This document shows positions 1-6,365 of a stretch of DNA of 19,650 nt, piece by piece; within the stretch, counting starts at the first letter, position 1; the number at the start of each line of letters is the position of its first letter. The position numbers and the translations under genes are program-made. The notes under the pieces are model-generated. The model did no database searches. It saw nothing but the letters and a program-made list of their open reading frames with translations, and was not told the DNA's origin. Source of the DNA: Bdellovibrionales bacterium (GTDB taxonomy: Bacteria > Bdellovibrionota > Bdellovibrionia > Bdellovibrionales > UBA1609); contig JAGRAG010000074.1 in NCBI GenBank assembly GCA_020435025.1, positions 1 through 19,650 on the forward strand, written 5' to 3'.

Positions 1-748
1 TACATTTTGAATCCCACTCAACATAAGCAAGGTGCTTTCCATCTGGTGAGAATTGGGGATAAAGCTGTGCAAGAGGGGAAGTGTGAAAAGGGAAAAACTT
101 CTTTTCTCTCTTTCCCATACGGAAAATTTGTGGATGTCCGGCCCTCTCAGAAGAGAAGTATTTTGCACCAGTCAGTGGATGAATCGTGAGATGTCCGTCA
201 AACTTGCGAGATTGAGTCAATCGTTCAATATGACTTCCATTTATTTGACTACGATAGATTTCGGTGACTGGAAACGAAGGCAGATGATCTTCTTCGGACG
301 GAGTTTTTTCAGATTTGGCAGAAGGGGGCAGCATCTTTTTTAAGGCATTTTTAATATAAGTAGAGTCTTCTTTTATTTCGTCGGTGGTGCTTGAATAGTA
401 CATAAGAGATTGTAAGGGGTCTAAGACAATGTCATAGTTGTCACCATCATGAAAAGTGATTCTCTTGTTCAACCGAGAACCAAGTTCCATTCGATAAATT
501 TGCCGATGACTGTGCCGTCGGTGATTGTAGCTGATGTAATATAGAAACTGGCTGTCAATAGATAGGGTTGGTTTTTCATTCTCACCAATGAACGTCAGCT
601 GCTGTGGGGACGCAAAGGGATTGTCCGGAAGAGATTTAGAAACGGCTTTCTTGTCGGAAATATTTTTTTTGGTTGTTTGGCAAGAGCTGAAAAGAACAAT
701 GGGAATAAAGAGAAGTAAGCTAGATGTCCATTGATAAATTAAACGCAC
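1..748 (-). CDS. TolB-like beta-propeller lipoprotein, 3' end beyond the window
   Basis: Reading the minus strand from GTG at 748 gives 249 uninterrupted codons that run off the left edge. The product starts with a basic/hydrophobic signal (MRLIYQWTSSLLLFIPIVLF) followed by a lipobox, LFSSC, so Cys25 is the likely lipidated residue. The mature part holds repeats of the PD40/WD40-like propeller type: one near residues 60-85 (TLSIDSQFLYYISYN, then QIYRMELG) and a clearer one at the truncated end (LYPQFSPDGKHLAYVEW). Such lipoproteins sit in the periplasm or at the outer membrane and usually bind partners rather than catalyse; TolB is the model. No ATG lies in frame before the lipobox. The GTG is 2 nt after the mutY stop, with AAGGA about 11 nt upstream, so it is probably translated from the mutY mRNA. 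Ligand and partner are unknown. The antisense frames over this stretch have no protein-like features. Confidence 0.78.
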   Translation of the reverse strand, partial: MRLIYQWTSSLLLFIPIVLFSSCQTTKKNISDKKAVSKSLPDNPFASPQQLTFIGENEKPTLSIDSQFLYYISYNHRRHSHRQIYRMELGSRLNKRITFHDGDNYDIVLDPLQSLMYYSSTTDEIKEDSTYIKNALKKMLPPSAKSEKTPSEEDHLPSFPVTEIYRSQINGSHIERLTQSRKFDGHLTIHPLTGAKYFSSERAGHPQIFRMGKREKKFFPFHTSPLAQLYPQFSPDGKHLAYVEWDSKC

Positions 749-750
749 TT

Positions 751-1764
751 TTAGTAAATTCCTTTAGTTTTGATTTGTTGAATGGCTTTTTGCACCATCG
801 AAGAAGGTGACCAAAGAGATACTTTGTCCGACCTTACCCATTCTATATCGGAATCCCATTTCGTCGGGCTAAGTGTTTTTTGAGAAACCACGGTCACAAA
901 AATTTTATGATGAGTGATGGCGTGACGAAAGTCGAAGCTTTTAGGTGGTTTTTGCAGGCGTTTGACCTTTCCAGGTAAAAACCACTGTCCCTTTAAGAAA
1001 GGAGCGTAATTGTTCTTGCAAAGAGCAATATTGGAATTTTTGGTCACGATGATCGGACTCCAGAGCCAAATCTCACTTTGCCTTTTGGGTTTTACAAGGG
1101 GTAATTTATCTTGAAAGCTGTGTTTGTAACTCTGACAGCTCTTTATCCAGGGACAGTGAAGACATTTGGGAGACGTGGGCGTACAAATCGTCGCACCGAG
1201 CTCCATCATGGCTTGATTGATCTGTTCCGGCGGAAAACCCTGGACCACATTATCAGCTAAGGTTTGCAGAAGTTTTCTCGAGTCACTTTTCCACCAAGGC
1301 ACAGCTAAGTTAAAAAAGCGAGTCAGAACCCTGATCACGTTTCCATCTAAAACCCCCACATCTTGGCCAAAAGCTATGGAGGCAATAGAGCGAGATGTGT
1401 AAGGGCCGATACCAGGGTACGAAAGAAGCTCCTCATATGTTGATGGAAGGCCTCCATTTTTATCAAACAGCTGGGCCGACTTTAAGACATTCCGGGCTCG
1501 GCTGTAGTATCCTAGTCCTGCCCACGCGGAAACCACATCTTCTTCTGAAGCGGAAGCGAGGGCTTTGAGGTGGGGAAATTTCTTTAGAAACCGTTCAAAA
1601 TAAGGAACGACAGCTGTTGTCGTGGTCTGTTGTAGCATAATTTCAGAGATCCATACTTTGTAAGGATCTCGACTTTCTCTCCAAGGAAGGGGGCGATGGT
1701 TTTCCAAGTACCATTTTTGGAGTTGCTTCCGATGTGTTTTTAAAAAATGTGGCTGATTATTCAT
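751..1764 (-). CDS. mutY: A/G-specific adenine DNA glycosylase MutY
   Basis: Base-excision repair enzyme that removes adenine mispaired with 8-oxoguanine. With the start chosen here it is 337 aa. Visible landmarks: catalytic Glu41 in SEIMLQQT; helix-hairpin-helix YPGIGPYTSRSIASIAFG (116-133); catalytic Asp140 in LDGN; and a 4Fe-4S cluster loop C194-x6-C201-x2-C204-x5-C210. A NUDIX-like C-terminal domain follows, with FRHAITHHKIFV, the 8-oxoG recognition part that separates MutY from endonuclease III. The ATG at 1764 puts the conserved WYLENHRPLPWR block at the usual distance from the N-terminus. The frame stays open upstream to 1902, but those 46 residues look unlike MutY and reach into the promoter region of the divergent gene. 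A GGGAG about 12 nt upstream is a poor ribosome site, so the start is likely, not certain. The lipoprotein gene follows after 2 nt. Confidence 0.95.
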   Translation of the reverse strand: MNNQPHFLKTHRKQLQKWYLENHRPLPWRESRDPYKVWISEIMLQQTTTTAVVPYFERFLKKFPHLKALASASEEDVVSAWAGLGYYSRARNVLKSAQLFDKNGGLPSTYEELLSYPGIGPYTSRSIASIAFGQDVGVLDGNVIRVLTRFFNLAVPWWKSDSRKLLQTLADNVVQGFPPEQINQAMMELGATICTPTSPKCLHCPWIKSCQSYKHSFQDKLPLVKPKRQSEIWLWSPIIVTKNSNIALCKNNYAPFLKGQWFLPGKVKRLQKPPKSFDFRHAITHHKIFVTVVSQKTLSPTKWDSDIEWVRSDKVSLWSPSSMVQKAIQQIKTKGIY

Positions 1765-1942
1765 TTGTTCTAAAGTCTCCCAAAATGGTACTGACTCACT
1801 CCCTGCAAGTTCTGTCTTCTCCCTACCACGAGGATATTCAGAGTAGCAGAAATGGGGCGTTGTCCTGCGTTTTTTTATTAGAATTCTTCTTTTGCCTTTC
1901 AAAACTCAGTGCTATTCTGTCGGCGTGAAGGAGAGTTCGAGT

Positions 1943-2464
1943 ATGATAAAAAGGGGAGTCATTTCCATTCTTTGTGGGATCGGAGTGATGGTCGTTGTCT
2001 TCCACTCAAGAGCCGCCGTGCGAAACTCTATCCGGTGTGATCAAAGAGAGCTATCGGAAAAAAGTTGTCTTTTAAAAAAGGAAGATCATACACTTCGTCT
2101 TAAAGACAACAAAGTGATTGTTAATAATAAGGTTTGGCGGAATATTGTCACGCTTCCCTTTCAGGGAGAATCTGTTTTTTGGAATCAAGTGCAACTGCAG
2201 TCTTTGGGGAATCGACTTTTTTTAAGTTTGATGGTGTGGGACAACCCGGTTGGTGAGGCCTCTATTCAAACTCTTTATTGGCTTGTGTATGAGATCAAGT
2301 CCGGCAATGCTCATATGAAATTGAAACAAGAAATTCAAAAACGTCGGTTTGACAAGAAAACCCACAAAAAACTAAGGGACAAGGCGATTGCTCACCAGAT
2401 GGATTTAAATAAAAAAACAGGCAAAATTATTTGGCAGGTTGGAAAAGACATTGGTGAGTTTTAA
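1943..2464 (+). CDS. Exported protein of unknown function
   Basis: I do not recognise this 173-aa product. ATG at 1943 has AAGGAG 9 nt upstream. It opens with a typical Sec signal: basic MIKR, hydrophobic core GVISILCGIGVMVVVF, and a possible cleavage site after SRA (residues 23-25). The mature part is basic and mainly beta-like, with a Cys pair (C32, C42) that could form a disulfide, and a lysine-rich C-terminal third (KLKQEIQKRRFDKKTHKKLR). No lipobox follows the signal, so a soluble periplasmic protein is more likely than a lipoprotein. It is divergent from mutY and ends only 5 nt before the RlmI-type methyltransferase gene, so the two are probably one transcript. A functional link to the methyltransferase is not evident. 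Confidence 0.75.
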   Translation: MIKRGVISILCGIGVMVVVFHSRAAVRNSIRCDQRELSEKSCLLKKEDHTLRLKDNKVIVNNKVWRNIVTLPFQGESVFWNQVQLQSLGNRLFLSLMVWDNPVGEASIQTLYWLVYEIKSGNAHMKLKQEIQKRRFDKKTHKKLRDKAIAHQMDLNKKTGKIIWQVGKDIGEF

Positions 2465-2469
2465 TTGAC

Positions 2470-3660
2470 ATGTTTTGTAGTGCTAAAGAATCTTCCCAAC
2501 AGTCATTAGTCTTAAAACGAAATCTCAGAAGAGATGTTTTACGGGGGGATCCTTGGCTTTATAAGGACTCTCTTGTCACTCCTAAAGGTATTCGGAAGTC
2601 TTCTTTGTTGAAGATGTACGATTCAAAAAAAGAGTTTGTCGCATGGGTCATTTTTGATCCTGATTCCGATATCGCCGCTCGTGTGTTAAGTACGGACAAA
2701 AAAAAGCCAACAGGAGAGCTGATCCAAGACCGATTGGAGCAAGCCCTTGCCTTGCGGACGTCTCTGATGGATCGATCCCATACTAACGGATTTCGCTTGC
2801 TCAATGGAGAAGGAGATCGTTTGCCCGGTTTGGTGTGTGATATTTATGATCATGTTGCGGTTCTACAATGTGATGGCCCTGGAATGGAAGAGTTTTGGAA
2901 TCTTTCGGAAGTGGCTCAATGGATCGTCACGAAAGCAGGGGTGTCGTCTGTTGTTTATAAAAGTCGTCGGAACGATGTCGATAGTGTCGTGGAAATGGCT
3001 GGTGACTCGGTCTCCAATGAGATTGAGTTCTTAGAAAATGACCTAAAGTTTCCCATCAATTTGCAAAAGGGACAGAAAACAGGCTTTTTTTTAGATCAAA
3101 GAGACAATCGAGACTATGTTCGTCAGCTGGCCAGAGAGAAATCCGTTTTGAATTTATTTAGTTATACAGGTGGGTTTTCGATTTATGCCGGAGCGGGAGG
3201 AGCCTCGAAAGTTTGCAGTGTTGATATTTCTAAAGGAGCCCTAGAGATGGCAGAGCGGGCGTGGTCGTTAAATCAACTTCCTGAACAGAAGCATCAGATT
3301 TTGTGTGTCGATATTTACCCTTACTTAAGTGAGAATCGGGAATTGTGGGACATGGTGATTGTTGACCCGCCTTCGATGGCTCACTCTGAGAGATTAAAAG
3401 CCACTGCCACAGAGAAGTATATAGACGTCTTTGCAAAAGCATTGAAACATGTCGCAAGATGCGGAGATTTTTTTGCTAGTTCATGTTCCAGTCACATAGG
3501 TTTTTCCGATTTTGAGGAGATACTCAGGCAGGCGTTTGGTCGTGCGCGACGTACGGGTCGCGTGGTCAGGATCTCTGGCCAGGGTGGTGATCACCCATTT
3601 CCCCATGTAAATCAAAACATGCGCTATCTAAAATTCGTCCATATTCGCCTAGATCAATGA
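2470..3660 (+). CDS. RlmI-type class I SAM-dependent rRNA methyltransferase
   Basis: 396 aa, the usual length for the RlmI/COG1092 family, which makes 5-methylcytosine in 23S rRNA (C1962 in E. coli). An N-terminal PUA-like segment (about 12-75, with VLRGDPWLYKDSL) is followed by a linker domain containing LLNGEGDRLPGLVCDIY (110-126). The Rossmann methyltransferase domain has GQKTGFFLDQRDNR (201-214), SAM-binding motif I LNLFSYTGGFS (227-237), acidic VDIS (251-254), motif IV DPPS (299-302) and catalytic SCSSH (338-342, Cys339). These are the signatures of the family. ATG at 2470 begins 5 nt after the stop of the exported-protein gene and lacks a strong Shine-Dalgarno, which suggests translational coupling. 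The exact modified base cannot be read from sequence, so no symbol is given; rlmI is the nearest named relative. Confidence 0.9.
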   Translation: MFCSAKESSQQSLVLKRNLRRDVLRGDPWLYKDSLVTPKGIRKSSLLKMYDSKKEFVAWVIFDPDSDIAARVLSTDKKKPTGELIQDRLEQALALRTSLMDRSHTNGFRLLNGEGDRLPGLVCDIYDHVAVLQCDGPGMEEFWNLSEVAQWIVTKAGVSSVVYKSRRNDVDSVVEMAGDSVSNEIEFLENDLKFPINLQKGQKTGFFLDQRDNRDYVRQLAREKSVLNLFSYTGGFSIYAGAGGASKVCSVDISKGALEMAERAWSLNQLPEQKHQILCVDIYPYLSENRELWDMVIVDPPSMAHSERLKATATEKYIDVFAKALKHVARCGDFFASSCSSHIGFSDFEEILRQAFGRARRTGRVVRISGQGGDHPFPHVNQNMRYLKFVHIRLDQ

Positions 3661-3727
3661 TCGGATTGGCCGAAAGAAGATAGCCACCAATATTTTGCCG
3701 GGATAAAATAAGCTCATAAATACTGTC

Positions 3728-3757
3728 TTGAAATCTAGTATCGGTAAAGACTGTATT
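3728..3757 (+). promoter_or_regulatory. Possible sigma70 promoter of the HD-GYP-like gene
   Basis: TTGAAA (3728-3733), an 18-nt spacer and TGTATT (3752-3757, four of six consensus positions) lie in the 134-nt gap before the gene starting at 3795. The predicted start would give a leader of about 30 nt carrying the AAGGA ribosome site. The -10 is weak, so this is only a candidate. Confidence 0.3.
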
Positions 3758-3794
3758 GAAATCATGTTTGGATGGATAAACAAAAGGAACTGGA

Positions 3795-5264
3795 ATGGCA
3801 GGGGCCGAGCAAAAGAAAGTCATTGAATTTGGCCTGGTCACAAGGGACGAGTCAATCATTGCGCAGGTCAAAGATATTTGCGGTGAGTTTGAATACAGCT
3901 TTCAGTGCTGGTCTGATACAGAGTCTTACTTTGAATCAGAGCAAGAGTGTCGGGTGATCGTTTATTCCGACCTAAAGGCTGAGATTAAAGTGTTTGGAGC
4001 AGCGGTTGCGGAGTTTACGCAGATCGCTCAACAAATCAGTCAAGAAGCGTATATTATGGGTATCGTACCGAAGCTTCTTTCTCGAGAACAAGTTGAGTTT
4101 TTAAATAAGTCAGGGCTCAATACAATTATTCTTGCTTCGGAAGTACTTGAATCCAGTAAGCTGGGCTTTATTGCCAGTCAGGCGATTCATGCCAAATATA
4201 TTCCGATAAAAGATACAGATCTAATTGCCAATCAGAAGGTGACCTTTGATCTGTATCATTTGATGCCTCTTAGAAATAAGTTTATCAAAATCGTAAGAAA
4301 AGGTGATGTTGTTTCAGATAGTAAAATCACTAAGCTTAAGTCTGTGGGTGAATTTTATATCCCTCGAGATCAGATGAAGGTTTTTACCACTTATACCAAT
4401 GATGTTGATCCCTCTGATCCTGACTATCACTTTCGGCGAACCCGTGCTTATTTTTTAGAATTCAGTGTGACCTTTCTCGACATGGTTAATATTTTAACGG
4501 ATCAGAGCGTGACTCTCTCTTATGAAGAGGGACGAGAGTTGATGGACAAGTGTTTGTTGATTGCTGGAGAGCTGACCCAATGCTTGACCATGATTGAGCC
4601 CAATCAAATTTGGAATGTCGTAAATAACTCGGTCATCGGAGATTTTGGCTCTATAGAAAGAGCTCCTGCAATCGCCGCTTATGTTTCTTATTTCGGGACT
4701 ATGATCGGAATTGAAAATCTTGATGAGTTAATATTTGCAGCACTTGTTGCCGACATTGGTTTGGTTCACTTGCCTATGAATGTCACCAAAAAAATTCGCC
4801 AAGGTAAGATGGAGCAGTTTAATGGCGAAGAAAAAAGTCAGTATCAACAGTATCTCAAACGTTCATTGGAATCGATTGCCTCTAGAAGACTGCCTGTTGA
4901 AAAAAATATTCGAGATGTGATTTCTAATTGTCGAGAAAAAGCCGACGGCCTTGGATTTCCTTCAGGAAAGGCAGGAGAGTTTCTATCTGAGGAGTCACAA
5001 CTTCTCCATTTTGGGTTTGTTTTCGATAAGGTCTCTATGTTGAAAATGGGCGAAACTCGTCGAGATAAATTCGACCTATTAAAAGATTTGATACAAAAGG
5101 AAGCACAAAAAACCAATTACTTTACGCCTGCGTTTTTAAACAAGTTCCTAAAAGGATTTCCCGATCTTTTCCCAAATGGTATTTTAGATAAAAAAGGTTG
5201 CCAGACACTTTTTCCAGTCCCTATTGCGTCATTCTTTGTGAGACCTTTTCATTGGATCCCTTAA
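3795..5264 (+). CDS. Pseudo-receiver plus degenerate HD-GYP domain protein
   Basis: 489 aa, soluble, ATG preceded by AAAGGAA 6-7 nt upstream. Residues 8-130 resemble a response-regulator fold without a clear phosphoacceptor set (FGLVTRDES, VIVYSDL, AYIMGIV). A middle segment (about 145-200, FIKIVRKGDVV, GEFYIP) is followed by helices and then an HD-GYP-like domain (about 280-450). Active HD-GYP enzymes hydrolyse cyclic di-GMP using metals held by HD and HHE residues. Here HDIG is replaced by ADIG (319-322), the HHERxDGxGYP block reads CREKADGLGFP (379-389), and the earlier conserved His near residue 287 is also missing. The fold signature survives but the metal ligands do not, so catalysis is unlikely; binding of c-di-GMP or a partner is the likelier role. 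The last 22 residues are encoded inside the 77-bp inverted repeat, so the natural C-terminus may have been altered. Confidence 0.82.
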   Translation: MAGAEQKKVIEFGLVTRDESIIAQVKDICGEFEYSFQCWSDTESYFESEQECRVIVYSDLKAEIKVFGAAVAEFTQIAQQISQEAYIMGIVPKLLSREQVEFLNKSGLNTIILASEVLESSKLGFIASQAIHAKYIPIKDTDLIANQKVTFDLYHLMPLRNKFIKIVRKGDVVSDSKITKLKSVGEFYIPRDQMKVFTTYTNDVDPSDPDYHFRRTRAYFLEFSVTFLDMVNILTDQSVTLSYEEGRELMDKCLLIAGELTQCLTMIEPNQIWNVVNNSVIGDFGSIERAPAIAAYVSYFGTMIGIENLDELIFAALVADIGLVHLPMNVTKKIRQGKMEQFNGEEKSQYQQYLKRSLESIASRRLPVEKNIRDVISNCREKADGLGFPSGKAGEFLSEESQLLHFGFVFDKVSMLKMGETRRDKFDLLKDLIQKEAQKTNYFTPAFLNKFLKGFPDLFPNGILDKKGCQTLFPVPIASFFVRPFHWIP

Positions 5265-5416
5265 CACACTTCACGCGCAGTTCCGCAGCTGCGGTGCGGA
5301 CATTTATGGCCGCTCCGCCGAGCGAGGACTGTTTGAGCATGAAGTGTGTTAAGGGATCCAATGAAAAGGTCTCACAAAGAATGACGCAATAGGGACTGGA
5401 AAAAGTGTCTGGCAAC
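5197..5416. repeat. Perfect 77-bp inverted repeat with 66-nt GC-rich centre
   Basis: The left arm 5197-5273 and right arm 5340-5416 are exact reverse complements over all 77 positions; the match ends sharply on both sides. The arms are about 43% GC like the surroundings. The 66-nt centre (5274-5339) is about 65% GC and contains two smaller palindromes: CCGCAGCTGCGG (5283-5294) and CGCTC-CGCC-GAGCG (5311-5324). The unit sits between two convergent genes, overlaps the 3' end of the left one (stop at 5262-5264) and ends 9 nt before the stop of the right one. It could form a giant hairpin in RNA from either strand and so act as a bidirectional terminator. Its size, perfection and different centre look more like a MITE-like or other foreign insertion. 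A 7-nt match, ATTTTAG, lies outside both arms (5181-5187, 5423-5429) but not flush with them. No transposase is encoded. Confidence 0.93.
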
Positions 5417-5425
5417 TTATTGATT

Positions 5426-6346
5426 TTAGTAGTCTTCAGGGTCGAAGGTGACGGAGCTCATTTCATCGGACTCGTAGAATTTCCATGCTAAGCCAATGCC
5501 GTAAGAATAGCCCCAAAGTGATCTCAAAAGAGGGCTGTCACTATTAATGGCTCCATCATAATAAGAAGCTTGCCCACCAATAAATACTAATAAATCATTG
5601 TCCCAACGATAACCAAATCCAAGGAGGGCCGACGTGCTCATGTAGCCGCCACTGGCATCGAACTCGGGGCGACTCGGCTTAGCAAATTCAAAAGGCACTT
5701 CATAAAAGTAATCCTGCAAGGCCTCTGTCGCATAGGTCATGGTTCCCGAAAGGATCAAAGTAAGATCCTTTATAAAGGTATCGGGATGTCGATAAATTAG
5801 ATTGGGGGTAAAAGTAAAACCCCGATGATCAACCCTGCCAAAATCGGTAGAAACCACCCAACGAATTGGTAAATTAAGGTCCAAGGTCGCTTTGAAACTC
5901 ACCCGACTCGGAAGAAGATGTAAAACCAATCTTGGACCGACCTCAAGCATCCAGTCCAAGTCCTCCATGCCTTGACGAGCCTCATTGTCTTCTGAATTCG
6001 AGGCAAAAGCACCAGATACACTAACATCTATGTCATACTGTTCACTTGAAAAAAAATCTGTTCTTAAGCGCCCTTGCCGGTCCACTTTCAGTGCATCTCC
6101 ACGGTAGACAAAGTACGGAAGAACCAACGAATGAGCGATCGTTTGATCGGAGCCCGGATAATGAGGAAGCACAAACACTCCTCCCCCCATTCCCCATTCA
6201 TATTTGGGAAGAGAAATCATCTTCAATTCAACAATCTCTCGTCCCACACCCACAGGGATCGGTATCTCCTCAGCCGTTGGCGGAGGGGCTTCTTGAGCCC
6301 AAGCCAATAAGTTCACTAAGCTCAATAAGATCCCTAGAATACGCAC
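5426..6346 (-). CDS. MipA/OmpV-family outer-membrane protein
   Basis: From GTG at 6346 the product has 306 aa. It starts with a Sec signal, MRILGILLSLVNLLAWA, with cleavage likely before QEAPP. The mature part is a predicted outer-membrane beta-barrel: alternating strands, the family's early motif PHYPGSDQ followed by VLPYFVYRGD, repeated aromatic girdles, and strands to near the C-terminus (GYSYGIGLAWKFY). MipA/OmpV proteins are outer-membrane barrels; MipA of E. coli also scaffolds peptidoglycan enzymes. Which role applies here is unknown. GTG at 6346 has AAAAGGG about 9 nt upstream. An in-frame ATG at 6391 would add a poor N-terminal tail inside hutU, so I prefer the GTG. It begins 19 nt after the hutU stop, so it is probably last in that transcript. 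An unusual acidic C-terminus (FDPEDY) replaces the terminal aromatic residue common in barrels. Confidence 0.8.
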   Translation of the reverse strand: MRILGILLSLVNLLAWAQEAPPPTAEEIPIPVGVGREIVELKMISLPKYEWGMGGGVFVLPHYPGSDQTIAHSLVLPYFVYRGDALKVDRQGRLRTDFFSSEQYDIDVSVSGAFASNSEDNEARQGMEDLDWMLEVGPRLVLHLLPSRVSFKATLDLNLPIRWVVSTDFGRVDHRGFTFTPNLIYRHPDTFIKDLTLILSGTMTYATEALQDYFYEVPFEFAKPSRPEFDASGGYMSTSALLGFGYRWDNDLLVFIGGQASYYDGAINSDSPLLRSLWGYSYGIGLAWKFYESDEMSSVTFDPEDY

Positions 6347-6365
6347 AACAATGACCCTTTTAAAA

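Noticed and set aside
7..343. Two short plus-strand frames at the left edge
   Set aside because: They lie antisense to the lipoprotein gene, which has a signal peptide, lipobox and propeller repeats; the plus frames have none of these.
1765..1902. 46-residue N-terminal extension of mutY
   Set aside because: It does not resemble MutY and covers the divergent promoter region; the family start fits 1764.
3664..3676. TCGG/CCGA mini-hairpin after the methyltransferase gene as a terminator
   Set aside because: The stem is only 4 bp and no T-run follows.
3566..3871. 101-codon minus-strand frame between the methyltransferase and HD-GYP-like genes
   Set aside because: It overlaps the ends of two well-supported plus-strand genes, and its product has no recognisable feature.
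5198..5415. Two overlapping frames on opposite strands with the same first and last residues, beginning MPDTFSSPYCVILC
   Set aside because: They are mirror images produced by the 77-bp inverted repeat, not genes; neither has a ribosome site.
5197..5416. Inverted repeat as an amplification or snap-back assembly artefact
   Set aside because: Not excluded, but such artefacts usually continue into reversed flanking sequence. Here the arms end sharply, the centre is distinct, and an intact unrelated gene follows.
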